DNA from: Streptomonospora wellingtoniae
Lineage (GTDB): Bacteria > Actinomycetota > Actinomycetes > Streptosporangiales > Streptosporangiaceae
Assembly: GCF_031845375.1 (NCBI RefSeq)
Contig: NZ_JAVREK010000005.1
Location: 124,001 to 188,000, forward strand
Direction of reading: 5' to 3'
Length of the DNA: 64,000 nt
The first letter of the stretch is position 1. Every line of letters starts with the position of its first letter. Shown piece by piece: positions 7,970 to 17,420 of the stretch. Made by a program: the position numbers and the translations under genes. The notes beneath the pieces were generated by a model. It was not told the origin of the DNA and did not search any database. It saw only the letters and a list, made by a program, of their open reading frames with translations.

Positions 7970-8629
7970 ATGTTGCTGGAGGACTTGGCCGCCGAGGCCG
8001 CGGCGCTGGCGGACCGGGCCCCGGCGCGGGCGTTCCTCGGGCTGGCGGGCGCGCCGGGCGCGGGCAAGTCGGCACTGGCCCGGTACCTGGTCGACGCGGC
8101 GCGCGCGAAGCTCGGCCCGCCCGGCGCCGCCTACCTGCCCATGGACGGGTTCCACCTCTCCAACCTCCAACTGGACCGGCTCGGCCTCCGCGACCGCAAA
8201 GGCGCTCCCGACACCTTCGACGTACGCGGATACCTGGCGCTGCTGCGGCGCCTGCACGCCGCGGCCGACGCGCCCGTCTACGCACCCGACTTCGACCGTG
8301 CCGCCGACGAGCCCATCGCCGCCCGACTGGTCGTCGAGCCGGGTGTCCGGCTGATCGTGACCGAGGGCAACTACCTCGCCGACGACGCCCCGCTGTGGCG
8401 GGAGGTCCGGGCGCTGCTGACCGACCTCTGGTACGTCGAGGCCGACGACGAGACCCGGGAGGCGCGCCTGGTCGAACGCCAGCGCGCCGGCGGCCGCAGC
8501 TTCGAGGACGCGCGCGCGTGGGTGCGGCGCAGCGACCGCGCCAACGGGGAGATCGCCAAGGCCGCGCGCGGGAACTGCTCCCGCATCGTGCGCGTGGGCG
8601 ACGCGGAGCGGTTGCGGCGCTGCGACTAG
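7970..8629 (+). CDS. nucleoside/nucleotide kinase family ATPase
   Basis: The protein has 219 residues. The Walker A loop GAPGAGKSALARYL is near residue 27. PMDGFHLSN follows, typical of uridine kinase/pantothenate kinase-like P-loop kinases, and VTEGNYLADD and VERQRAGGRSFEDARAWV complete the family pattern, the last being a lid region. The closest described type is the small-molecule kinase found next to sugar-transport genes, and the phosphorylated substrate is unknown. I chose ATG 7970 over GTG 7961 because AAGGTGGGAG then serves as the ribosome site. The promoter would have to lie within or next to repeat copy A. Confidence 0.8.
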   Translation: MLLEDLAAEAAALADRAPARAFLGLAGAPGAGKSALARYLVDAARAKLGPPGAAYLPMDGFHLSNLQLDRLGLRDRKGAPDTFDVRGYLALLRRLHAAADAPVYAPDFDRAADEPIAARLVVEPGVRLIVTEGNYLADDAPLWREVRALLTDLWYVEADDETREARLVERQRAGGRSFEDARAWVRRSDRANGEIAKAARGNCSRIVRVGDAERLRRCD

Positions 8630-8719
8630 AGTCGTGGGCGCTTCGCCATCGATGTGGGCCGGGCCGGCCCGCTTGCGCTGCGCACCGGGCTCAGGCCGAT
8701 GACGGGATGTTTCCTTCTC

Positions 8720-8748
8720 TTTACATAACGCGTTCCCTGATTTAGAGT
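8720..8748 (+). promoter_or_regulatory. sigma-70-like promoter of the GH6 gene
   Basis: TTTACA (8720-8725) and TAGAGT (8743-8748) are separated by 17 nt, with a predicted start near 8755. The CelR-type operator follows immediately, in a good position for repression. Confidence 0.6.
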
Positions 8749-8758
8749 CCAGCGAGAT

Positions 8759-8772
8759 TGGGAGCGCTCCCA
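8759..8772. promoter_or_regulatory. CelR-type operator, perfect 14-bp palindrome
   Basis: TGGGAGCGCTCCCA is identical to the operator described for the LacI-family regulator CelR of Thermobifida fusca, which is released by cellobiose. It lies 58 bp before the GH6 start, just downstream of the predicted promoter. Confidence 0.9.
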
Positions 8773-8829
8773 TCGGTGTGGGCGTTCCACCGTCCACGGG
8801 GGCCGCTGCAACGACAAAGGACTTCGTGC

Positions 8830-10131
8830 ATGTTCCGAGAATCCGTGCGCCCGATCGCCGGCGCCGCGCTCCTCCTGGCTGCCGCTGTGGCAGCCGGCCC
8901 GACTCCCGCTTCGGCCGCCGAGTCGCAGTTCTACGTCAACCCGGACATGGCCTCGGCCCAGTGGGTCCGGGACAACCCCCAGGACTCGCGCGCCGACGTC
9001 ATCGCCAACCGCATCGCAGACGTCCCGCAGGCCACCTGGTTCACCCAGCACAACCCCGGTGAGGTGCAGGGGGAGGTGGATGCGCTGGTCGGCGCGGCAG
9101 CGTCGGCCGGGAAGATCCCGATCATGGTCGTCTACAACATCCCCAACCGCGACTGCAGCAACCACAGCGGCGGCGGCGCGCCGGACCACGCCTCCTACCG
9201 CAACTGGGTCGACCGGGTCGCCGCCGGGCTGAACGGCCGACCGGCCACGATCGTGCTGGAGCCGGACGTGCTGTCCCTGATGAGCAACTGCATGGACGGG
9301 GGCCAGCAGAGCCAGGTCATGGACTCCATGGCCTACGCGGGCAAGGCGCTCATGGCCGGGTCCTCGCAGGCCCGCGTTTACATGGACGCCGGCCACTCCC
9401 AGTGGCACTCGCCCGGCGAGATCGCCTCGCGGCTCAACGGCGCCGACGTCGCCGGCAGCGCACACGGCATCGCCACCAACGTGTCCAACTACAACCGGAC
9501 CGGCGACGAGGTCTCCTACGCCGAGCAGGTCGTCGCCGCCACCGGGCACTCCGGGCTGCGCGCCGTCGTCGACACCAGCCGCAACGGCAACGGCCCGCGG
9601 GGCTCGGAGTGGTGCGACCCCGAGGGCCGGGCGATCGGCACGGAGAGCACGACCGACACCGGCAACGCGGTGATCGACGCGTTCCTGTGGGTCAAGCTGC
9701 CGGGCGAGGCAGACGGCTGCGCCGCCGGAGCCGGCCAGTTCGTGCCGCAGCTCGCCTACGACATGGCGGTGGCCGCGGGCGCCGAGCCGGATCCCGACCC
9801 TGAGCCCACCCCGGACCCCACTCCCGAGCCGGGTGACGGCTGCGAGGCCGCGTACGCGGTCTCCAACGAGTGGTCCGACGGCTTCCAGGCCAGTGTGACG
9901 GTAACGGCCGGCTCCGACATCGGCGGCTGGGAGGTCGCCATCGACTACCCGGACGGCCAGAGCGTCGAGCAGGCGTGGAACGCCGAGATCTCGGGCGGCG
10001 GCGGCGCCTACACGGCCGAGAACGTGAGCCACAACGGCAGCCTGAGTGCCGGCCAGAGCACCGGGTTCGGATTCACCGGCACCCACAGCGGCGCCAACGG
10101 TGCGCCCGAGCTGACCTGCACGGCGAGCTGA
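8830..10131 (+). CDS. secreted GH6 cellulase (endoglucanase/cellobiohydrolase) with C-terminal CBM2
   Basis: The protein has 433 residues. A Sec signal peptide covers residues 1-29 (hydrophobic core, PASA cleavage). A GH6 catalytic domain follows to about residue 315: VVYNIPNRDCS holds the proton-donor Asp (D108), IVLEPDVL a second conserved Asp (D146), and SEWCDPEGRAIG the late conserved Asp loop. A Pro/Asp/Glu linker of about 20 residues leads to a CBM2 cellulose-binding module that starts and ends with Cys. GH6 enzymes are inverting beta-1,4-glucanases. The compact GH6 domain is closer in size to endoglucanase E2 (Cel6A) of T. fusca than to long cellobiohydrolases. Regulation is by the CelR-type operator upstream; a 16-bp hairpin follows the stop. 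Confidence 0.92.
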   Translation: MFRESVRPIAGAALLLAAAVAAGPTPASAAESQFYVNPDMASAQWVRDNPQDSRADVIANRIADVPQATWFTQHNPGEVQGEVDALVGAAASAGKIPIMVVYNIPNRDCSNHSGGGAPDHASYRNWVDRVAAGLNGRPATIVLEPDVLSLMSNCMDGGQQSQVMDSMAYAGKALMAGSSQARVYMDAGHSQWHSPGEIASRLNGADVAGSAHGIATNVSNYNRTGDEVSYAEQVVAATGHSGLRAVVDTSRNGNGPRGSEWCDPEGRAIGTESTTDTGNAVIDAFLWVKLPGEADGCAAGAGQFVPQLAYDMAVAAGAEPDPDPEPTPDPTPEPGDGCEAAYAVSNEWSDGFQASVTVTAGSDIGGWEVAIDYPDGQSVEQAWNAEISGGGGAYTAENVSHNGSLSAGQSTGFGFTGTHSGANGAPELTCTAS

Positions 10132-10166
10132 TCCGGACGCCGACCCCGGGCACAGCAGAGGGTGAC

Positions 10167-10202
10167 CCGGTGGGGAGGGCGCGGCGGCGCCCTCCCCACC
10201 GG
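10167..10202. terminator. 16-bp perfect hairpin, bidirectional
   Basis: CCGGTGGGGAGGGCGC at 10167-10182 pairs exactly with 10187-10202 around a GGCG tetraloop. It lies between the convergent GH6 gene and the small minus-strand gene, so it can serve both. Confidence 0.75.
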
Positions 10203-10222
10203 TGTTCGCGGCCGCAGAGGGC

Positions 10223-10393
10223 TCAGCTCTGCTCGAAGTCCTCGCGGTCGGTGTCGGCCTTCTCCATCGCGTCCTGAAGCTCGGCCTCCATCTCGCGGCG
10301 GGTGTCGGGGCTCCGCTCGCCGCGGTCGCGCTCGCCGGGGAGCGCCTGGTCGGTGTCCTCGGTCTTCTTGCCTGACTCTTCGGGCATCGTCAT
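10223..10393 (-). CDS. small acidic hypothetical protein (56 aa)
   Basis: A 56-residue frame reads MTMPEESGKKTEDTD onward and ends DREDFEQS. The ATG at 10391-10393 has a GGAGGAG ribosome site at ideal spacing, and the stop lies just before a strong shared terminator, so I regard it as a real gene. The protein is highly charged (about one third Asp/Glu), has no hydrophobic stretch, and is probably disordered. No family is recognised. It is transcribed away from the neighbouring membrane-protein operon. Function is unknown. Confidence 0.65.
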   Translation of the reverse strand: MTMPEESGKKTEDTDQALPGERDRGERSPDTRREMEAELQDAMEKADTDREDFEQS

Positions 10394-10530
10394 GGGAACT
10401 CCTCCGTGGTCTGCGGCGGCTTCCCGCTACCCGGCCGCCCGCCGCTCCTACCGGTGCGGGCGCAGCGCGCGTCCCCGGTCCGGGGGTCCCCCTCCCCGTC
10501 CGAGCCTCCGCTCCTGGTGCGGCAAACGAG

Positions 10531-10543
10531 TTTGTGTTACAAA
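10531..10543. promoter_or_regulatory. dyad TTTGT-gtt-ACAAA, candidate operator
   Basis: This AT-rich 13-nt dyad lies 42 bp upstream of the membrane-protein ATG, in the promoter region of the operon whose second gene encodes a winged-helix regulator. Autoregulation by that protein is the simplest inference. Confidence 0.4.
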
Positions 10544-10584
10544 GTAGTTGGCATCATAGAACGACTGATCCGGGAGACGGCGTG

Positions 10585-11238
10585 ATGACAGCAGAGGACG
10601 ACGGGCGTCCCGCCGAGGACGCGCTGTTCGATCCGGCCGCGTCGCGTGAACTCATCGAGCGGCAGCGCGACACGGCCGAAAGCGAACTGGCGCCGGACTG
10701 GCGGCTGCTCTACGCGGTGTGGGGGCTCGCCCTCCTCATCGGCTACGGCTGCCTCTACCTCCAGCGGACCGTGCTTTCCGGCGTACCGCCCGCGATCGCG
10801 GGGGTGGCCATGTTCCTGGCGCTCCTTGCGGCGCTGACCGTCACGACGCGCCACGACATCCGCCTCAACCGCGGCCTGCGCGGTCCTTCCGCGCTCGCCG
10901 GGGCGCGGATCGGATGGGCCTATGTGGCCGGATTCGCCGTCGTGGGGGTCGTGGCGTGGAGCCTGTACCGCGGCGGCGCGCCCGAGCCGCTGGTCTGGCT
11001 CGCCTTCGCCGGACTCTCGCTGCTCGTCATCGGGCTGGTGTCCATGGTCTCGGCCGCCTGGGAGCACGAGCGGCTGCGCTTCGGCCTGGGCGGGTGGATC
11101 CTGGCGGCCGACGCGCTGGCGCTGGTCGTCGGGATGCCGCACGCCTACCTCGTGCTCTCCCTCGGAGGCGGCGGCGGGTTCCTCGCCGCCGCGGTTCTGC
11201 TCACCGTCCGCCGTGCCGCTCGCGCACGGCGTCCGTAG
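10585..11238 (+). CDS. integral membrane protein, about six TM segments
   Basis: The protein has 217 residues. A charged cytosolic N-terminus of about 45 residues (ELIERQRDTAESEL) precedes hydrophobic segments such as LYAVWGLALLIGYGCLYL, AIAGVAMFLALLAALTV, GWAYVAGFAVVGVVAWSL, PLVWLAFAGLSLLVIGLV and two C-terminal ones. No catalytic motif is visible. It is the first gene of an operon with a winged-helix regulator and an ABC exporter; this set (membrane protein, HTH, ATPase, permease) recurs in actinomycetes. GGGAG precedes the ATG at 10585; a GTG one codon upstream is an alternative. Confidence 0.8.
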   Translation: MTAEDDGRPAEDALFDPAASRELIERQRDTAESELAPDWRLLYAVWGLALLIGYGCLYLQRTVLSGVPPAIAGVAMFLALLAALTVTTRHDIRLNRGLRGPSALAGARIGWAYVAGFAVVGVVAWSLYRGGAPEPLVWLAFAGLSLLVIGLVSMVSAAWEHERLRFGLGGWILAADALALVVGMPHAYLVLSLGGGGGFLAAAVLLTVRRAARARRP

Positions 11239-11261
11239 CCGCGTCCGTTGGGGGCCCGTCG

Positions 11262-11609
11262 ATGAACCCTCTGCCGGAGCTCAACACCGTGATCCACGCG
11301 CAGGGGCGGCTGCGGGTGATGGTCACCCTGCAGGCGCTGCCTCCCGGTGACCAGCTCGCGTTCTCCCGGCTGCGCGAGATCCTCGAAATGACCTCGGGCA
11401 ACCTCTCGGTGCATGTGCGCAAGCTGGAGGAGGCCGAGTACGTCCGAAGCGTCAAGACCCACGAACGCCGCAGTCCGATCACCTACTTCTCTCTGACCAC
11501 CCAAGGGCGGCACGCCCTGGAGGAATACGTCCAGGCGCTGCAGACCATGCTCAGCGCCGGCGGTCCCGCATCAGCCACCACCGAGAGGCCCCCCGGAGGC
11601 GCCCTGTGA
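11262..11609 (+). CDS. winged-helix transcriptional regulator (MarR/PadR-like, HTH_34 type)
   Basis: The protein has 115 residues. The wHTH reads PELNTVIHAQGRLRVMVTL, then FSRLREILEMTSGNLSVHVRKLEEAEYV (recognition helix) and a wing rich in basic residues, HERRSPITYFSLTTQGRHALEEYV. This is the small winged-helix type often paired with ABC transporters. The start at 11262 lies 23 bp after the membrane-protein gene, and its stop overlaps the next start. It probably controls the operon through the dyad at 10531-10543. Confidence 0.85.
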   Translation: MNPLPELNTVIHAQGRLRVMVTLQALPPGDQLAFSRLREILEMTSGNLSVHVRKLEEAEYVRSVKTHERRSPITYFSLTTQGRHALEEYVQALQTMLSAGGPASATTERPPGGAL

Positions 11610-12547
11610 CACCTCCCCTCGCCCGGCTGCACAACGTGTCCCGCAGCTACGGGACAGCGCTGGCGCTCGACCGCGTCAGCCTCGACATCGGCCCCGGAGC
11701 CGTCCTCGGCCTGCTCGGCCCCAACGGCGCGGGCAAGTCCACGCTGATCAACCTCGTGTGCGGGCTGCGCCGCCCCACTCGGGGCGAGGTCGAACTGTTC
11801 GGCGGCTCCCCCCAGGACCCGCGGCGCCGCCGCGCCCTGGGCATGACCCCGCAGCAGACCGGGCTGCCGGAGACGCTGCGGGTCCGGGAGGTGATCGACT
11901 TCGTCTCCCGGCACTACCCCGACCCCCTTCCGGCCGCCGACCTGCTGGAGCGGTTCGGGCTGATCGGCCTGGAGAAGCGCCAGACCGGCAGCCTCTCCGG
12001 AGGCCAGCAGCGCCGCCTCGCGGTCGGCCTCGCGTTCCTGGGCCGGCCCGACCTCGTGCTGCTGGACGAGCCCACGACCGGGCTCGACGTCTCGGCGCGA
12101 CGGGCGGTCTGGGAGGGCATCCGCTCCTACATCGGCAGCGGCGGCACGATCCTGCTGACGAGCCACTACATGGAGGAGATGGAGGCGCTTTCGGAGCGCA
12201 TCGTGGTGCTCAAGCACGGCCGTGTCGTGGCCGACGGCACGCCGCAGGAGGTCACCGAGGCGGCCTCGCGCCGCTCCATCAGCTTCCAGGCCGACGAGGT
12301 CCCCGAGCTGGAGGGCGTCGTAGGCCGGGAGCGCCGCGGGGACCGCCAGGTCCTCTACACCGAGGACACCGACGCGCTCGTGCGCGAGCTCGTGCGCAGC
12401 GGAGCCCCCTTCACCGGCCTGGACGTCCACCGGCCCAGCCTCGAAGAGGCGTTCCTTGAGATCGAGGCGGAGGCCGTCTCCGACGACGACCCCGCCGGCG
12501 ACCCGACCCCCGAGCCCGCCGCCGGAACCGCGGAGGTGTCCCGATGA
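11606..12547 (+). CDS. ABC transporter ATP-binding protein
   Basis: The protein has 313 residues and starts at GTG 11606, overlapping the regulator stop. Walker A GPNGAGKST is near residue 37, the signature is SLSGGQQRRLAVG, Walker B is LVLLDEPTTGLD and the switch is LLTSHYMEEM. Most type of match is the drug/ABC-2 exporter ATPase class. A C-terminal extension of about 90 residues includes a Glu/Asp/Pro-rich tail. It pairs with the permease at 12544, overlapping by 4 bp. Confidence 0.92.
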   Translation: MTPPLARLHNVSRSYGTALALDRVSLDIGPGAVLGLLGPNGAGKSTLINLVCGLRRPTRGEVELFGGSPQDPRRRRALGMTPQQTGLPETLRVREVIDFVSRHYPDPLPAADLLERFGLIGLEKRQTGSLSGGQQRRLAVGLAFLGRPDLVLLDEPTTGLDVSARRAVWEGIRSYIGSGGTILLTSHYMEEMEALSERIVVLKHGRVVADGTPQEVTEAASRRSISFQADEVPELEGVVGRERRGDRQVLYTEDTDALVRELVRSGAPFTGLDVHRPSLEEAFLEIEAEAVSDDDPAGDPTPEPAAGTAEVSR

Positions 12548-13290
12548 CCTTGGCCGTGCAGCACGCCCGCCTGCTGTTCCTGGAGACCGCCCGCGTCCCC
12601 ATCGCGCTGGGCTTCAACGTCGCCTTCCCGAGCGTACTGATGATGTTCTTCGTGGTGCCCAACGGGGCGATCGCCGACGACCCGCGGGCCGCCACGCTGG
12701 CGACGGCGCAGATCACCGTGTTCGCAGTGATGAACGCCTGCCTGCTCAACTTCGGCGTGGGTGTGGCCGAAGAGCGCGCCCGCGCCTGGGACCCCTACCT
12801 GCGGACCCTGCCGGCGGGCCCGCTGCCGCGCATGGCCGGGCGGCTGATGAACGGGTTCGCCTTCGTCCTGCTGGCCGTGATCCCGGTCGCGTTGCTGGCC
12901 CCGCTGCTCACGGAGGCGACGCTCCCCCTCTCCGCGGCGGCGCTGGCCCTGCCCGTGATCCTGTTCGGCTGCCTGCCGTTCCTCTTCGGCGGGTTCGCAA
13001 TCGGTTTCAGTATGTCGATCAAGGGTGCCCTGCCTGCGGCCCAGGCGATCATGTTCCCGATGGCCTTCGCCGGCGGACTGTTCCTTCCGCCCGAGACCTT
13101 CCCCGGCTGGCTGGACACCGCTTCGCACGCGCTGCCCACACGCGCGGCCAGGGAGCTGTCGGTGTGGGCGGTGACCGACGGCACGGCCCTGTCGCAGACG
13201 GCGATCGCGGTACTCGCCGGCTGGACGGCGCTCACCGCGGTGCTGGCGGTCTGGGCCTACCGGCGTGACGAGGGACGACGGTTCCGCTGA
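12544..13290 (+). CDS. ABC-2 type transporter permease
   Basis: The protein has 248 residues with about six TM segments: an N-terminal amphipathic entry helix (LAVQHARLLFLETARVP), then PSVLMMFFVVP, AQITVFAVMNACLLNFG, a loop with EERARAWDPYLRTLPAGPLPRM that is characteristic of ABC-2 permeases, and four more hydrophobic stretches. The substrate is unknown. It is the last gene of the four-gene operon. Confidence 0.9.
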   Translation: MTLAVQHARLLFLETARVPIALGFNVAFPSVLMMFFVVPNGAIADDPRAATLATAQITVFAVMNACLLNFGVGVAEERARAWDPYLRTLPAGPLPRMAGRLMNGFAFVLLAVIPVALLAPLLTEATLPLSAAALALPVILFGCLPFLFGGFAIGFSMSIKGALPAAQAIMFPMAFAGGLFLPPETFPGWLDTASHALPTRAARELSVWAVTDGTALSQTAIAVLAGWTALTAVLAVWAYRRDEGRRFR

Positions 13291-13878
13291 CGCGGAGGGC
13301 GCCGGTCCGGAGCGGCACAATTCCGCAACATGAAAAACTTTCATCCCTACGCTATGACCAGCCGCATTCGCCACTATCATTGCATTTGCCCCATTCGAGA
13401 CGTACGGTAGTGCCCTGTGTGGCGGCATTGCCCCTTACCAGGAGCGACAACCGCCGCTATGAAACGAACGCGCAACAAATACGGCGTGAACGAGCAAGGA
13501 ACGGGCGAACCCCGAGAATTTTCCGAAAGAACAATTGAATTCAGAGACGGCGCATCAGACGCCCGGATGTACCGATGTGTGCGTGGAGCACCGACCGAGC
13601 TGTCGCGCAGCGGGATCGGCGGCAGTTGCGGCGGGGACCACCTGCGCAGCCGCTTTCACAGTCACCTCAGGTGACCGCAAACCCGATCGCCCGTGGGGCC
13701 CCGCCGCCCCAGGGCGGAAATCGAGCGAGCGAAAGGGTCCTAGCGTGTGTGTAACGCGGGCGAATACAGGAACCGGTGCGATGACGGCCGCTTCGGACCG
13801 TCCCGGACTGCGGCACCGCCGCATACCCCCCGCATCCGTCTGGGATGACCCGGCCGCACGCGCGAACTGACGGTTCTG
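13291..13878. other. 588-bp intergenic region, locally AT-rich
   Basis: From about 13315 to 13545 the sequence is clearly richer in A/T than its surroundings. It contains the dyad ATGAAA-AAC-TTTCAT at 13330-13344. A frame at 13459-13674 (71 codons, MKRTRNKYG...) has a distant GGAG, and I could not decide whether it is coding. The region probably holds the promoter of the NarL-type regulator that follows. Nothing else is recognised. Confidence 0.4.
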
Positions 13879-14523
13879 ATGAGATCCCCCAATCCCATCA
13901 CCCTGACCGTCGCAGACCACTATTCTCTGGGCCGCGCCGCCTGGCGCGGCATTCTCGCGCCCGACTACGGGTTCGAGGTCGTCGCCGAGGTGAGCTGCCC
14001 GGCCGGCATCAACCGGATTGCACGCGGCGCGCAGCAGGACATCCTGCTGACCGACCTCTGCTTCCAGGGCGTGCACCCCTTCGATGAGATCTCCCGGGCG
14101 AGCACGCACACGCGGGTCGTGGTCATCACCCGCCACGAGGAGACCGAAGTCGTCCGCGAGGCGATGCGCTGCGGTGTGCGCGCCTACCTGCCCAAGACCT
14201 CCAGCGTCGACGAGCTGTTCACCGCGCTGCGCACGGTGGCCGACGACGACCTCTACCTTCACCACAGCATCGGCTGCAAGCTCGCCTCCGGCCCCGCCGA
14301 CTGCACCACGGCCCGGGAGCGCGAGGTGATCCGGCTGCTGGCCAGCGGACACACCATCGACACGGCCGCCTCGATGCTGCACGTCAGCCCGCGCACGATC
14401 GAGGGCGACCGCGCCGCCCTGCGGGACAAACTGGGCCTGCAGACGCGGGCCGAGCTGTTCGCCTACGCCCGCGACCGGGGCATTCTGCTCCTGAGCTGCC
14501 CCGACCTGCCGACACCGTCCTGA
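13879..14523 (+). CDS. NarL/FixJ-family response regulator (LuxR HTH)
   Basis: The protein has 214 residues. The receiver domain occupies 1-120: the phosphoacceptor is probably D59 in DILLTDL and the conserved Lys is K106 in YLPKTSS. Only one Asp (D13 in VADHY) stands where most receivers have an acidic pair. The C-terminal LuxR HTH begins TAREREVIRLLASGHTI and continues AASMLHVSPRTIEGDRAALRDKLG. No sensor kinase gene is adjacent. It converges on the RiPP operon across a shared terminator and is the only regulator next to that cluster, so a role in its control is possible but unproven. Confidence 0.85.
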   Translation: MRSPNPITLTVADHYSLGRAAWRGILAPDYGFEVVAEVSCPAGINRIARGAQQDILLTDLCFQGVHPFDEISRASTHTRVVVITRHEETEVVREAMRCGVRAYLPKTSSVDELFTALRTVADDDLYLHHSIGCKLASGPADCTTAREREVIRLLASGHTIDTAASMLHVSPRTIEGDRAALRDKLGLQTRAELFAYARDRGILLLSCPDLPTPS

Positions 14524-14549
14524 ACGGCCGCGCCGGGCCGGCGTGGAAC

Positions 14550-14587
14550 GGGTCTCCCGGAACCCCGGCCGGGGTTCCGGGAGACCC
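14550..14587. terminator. 38-nt perfect palindrome, bidirectional terminator
   Basis: GGGTCTCCCGGAACCCCGG (14550-14568) is followed directly by its exact complement (14569-14587). It separates the convergent response regulator and RiPP precursor gene, 26 bp and 55 bp from their stops. Confidence 0.75.
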
Positions 14588-14641
14588 GACGCCTCCGCTA
14601 GCGCCGCGACTCCGCCCGCACGGCGCGTGCGGCGGGCACCG

Positions 14642-14830
14642 CTAGGTGGAGCAGACCGAGCAGCACGAGCACACCGCACAGCAGGAGCAGGACTCACACG
14701 AGCTGGAGCCGGACGAGGCGCCGGTCTCGGGCAGCGCGACCGCGTCGCGCACCGTCGCGACCTCGACCGAGTCGAACGACAGGTCGCCCAGGTCCAGGTC
14801 GCCGAAGTCGACGGTCAGAGACTTGTCCAT
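14642..14830 (-). CDS. lactazole-like thiopeptide precursor peptide with C-terminal Thr
   Basis: The peptide has 62 residues. The leader (about 1-38) is acidic with a repeated Asp/Leu pattern (FGDLDLGDLSFD) and ends RDAVALPETGA, which resembles the leader end of lactazole-type thiopeptide precursors (from memory). The core is Ser/Cys only apart from Gly, Glu, Ala, Val and the last Thr: SSGSSSCESC, then SCCAVCSCCSVCST. The eight-plus Cys are azole candidates, and Ser residues are dehydroalanine or pyridine candidates. The final residue T62 is the residue that daptide enzymes convert. ATG 14830 has a GGGAGGTG ribosome site and lies 5 bp after the dehydrogenase stop, so this is the last gene of the operon. 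The ring register is uncertain (S39 or S44 as Ser1). Confidence 0.88.
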   Translation of the reverse strand: MDKSLTVDFGDLDLGDLSFDSVEVATVRDAVALPETGASSGSSSCESCSCCAVCSCCSVCST

Positions 14831-14835
14831 GGAGT

Positions 14836-16133
14836 TCACCTCCCTTCTCTGATAGCGGGGGTATCTGGCGACCGGCCGGGAGCGCTGCCCCCGGCCGGGG
14901 TCACGGTGGCGCCCGGGAAGCGGCGGGCGCGGTGGTAGAAGCCGGCCAGTTCGCCGCGGCCGACACCGTCCAGAAGGCCGGTGCGCCCCCACGCCCGGTG
15001 GGTGTCCGCGGCAGCTCGCCCGACGGCGGCGCCGTCCAGGCCCAGTCCTGACAGGTCGGCGGGCAGGTTCCACTCCTCCAGCCGGCGGGCGAGCGCGGCC
15101 GGCAGGTCCGCGTGCGCGTCCGGGCCGAGCTCGGGCGCGAGCGCACGGGCCAGCCGGGCGAGCCGTCCGGGCGTTCCCCAGCGGGCGCCGACGCCCCCCG
15201 CGGCGGCCTCAGCGAGGTAGGCGGGCAGCAGCGCCGCCATCGCCGGCCCCTTGGCGGTTCCCGCCAGGTCGGCCACGGCATCCTGCAGGTACCACAGCAC
15301 GTGGCCCCACGGCTCCCGTCCGAGCCCGGGCAGCTGCGTCGCCGAGACCGACACCAGCCACGCCAGGTCGGCGCGCGCCGGCCGGGACGCGTCGGACGCG
15401 GGCGCGCCGCACGCGGCGGCGACCGCGCGCAGGCAGTGCGCGGCCAGGGCCTCGGCCAGCGCGTCGGTGGTTCCCAGCGCGGCGCCGGAGGCCAGGTAGG
15501 GGCAGACGATCCGGCACAGGGTCTCGACGCCGCCCTCCGCCAGCCGCGCAGCGGGCAGGGCGGCCGTGAGCGCGGGGTCGACGATCGCGGTGGAGGGCGC
15601 GAGCAGACCGGAGACCAGCAGCCGCTTGCGGCCGGCGTTGCGCAGCGCGGCGACGCCGTTCAGCTCCGAGCCGGTCGCGGCGGTGCTGGGGACCAGCAGC
15701 GTCGGCAGGCCCGGCCGGGCGCGTTCGTCCCCCGGCGCGTCCAGGTCGACGACGCCGTGGGCGGCCCACCGCGGATCGTCGAGCAGCCCGGGGTTGGTCG
15801 CGGCCAGCGCGGCGGCCTTGGCCGCGTCCATGGTGCTGCCGCCGCCGAGCGCCAGCACCGCGTCCGCCCCGCTGCGGCCCAGGGCCGCCGCCAGCTCGCG
15901 CACCGACTCCAGCGTGGGGGGTCCGGCGACCTCGTGCACCGCCACCGGTGGCACCCCGTGGGCGGCCAGGACGGCGAGCGCGTCCGCGGCCGGGGGCAGC
16001 TGCGCCGCGCGGACGTCGACGACGGCGGCGACCACGCCGCCCAGGGCCGCCGTCTCCGGGCCGAGGCCGTGCAGGGCGCCCGCGCCGCACACTGCGCGCG
16101 TGGGCACCTGCCAGACGAAACTCGACGCCGCGC

Positions 16134-16137
<4 letters not shown>
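14836..16137 (-). CDS. Fe-alcohol-dehydrogenase-like protein, putative C-terminal Thr oxidative decarboxylase (daptide MpaB-like)
   Basis: The protein has 433 residues with the fold of type III (iron) alcohol dehydrogenases: an N-terminal Rossmann-like part with GGGSTMDAAK at 98-107 for NAD(P), then an all-helical domain. The usual metal ligands Asp-His-His-His align by eye to E205, R209, H279 and K296, so iron binding is probably lost or altered. In daptide biosynthesis a protein of this class oxidises and decarboxylates the C-terminal Thr to a ketone; the precursor here ends in Thr and follows directly. Its start overlaps the aminotransferase stop by 4 bp. The reaction is inferred from context; an ordinary alcohol dehydrogenase role seems unlikely given the ligand changes. 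Confidence 0.8.

Positions 16138-17416
<1,279 letters not shown>

Positions 17417-17420
<4 letters not shown>

Noticed and set aside
13459..13674. 71-codon frame MKRTRNKYG... near the RiPP operon, possibly a second precursor peptide
   Set aside because: Ribosome site is 12 nt from the start, the sequence lacks a leader-core pattern, and it is on the strand opposite to the operon. Kept only as an uncertain item in the gap description.
14716..14732. LPETG in the precursor as a sortase sorting signal
   Set aside because: There is no transmembrane segment or basic tail after it, and LPE-x-GA is the usual leader end of this thiopeptide type.
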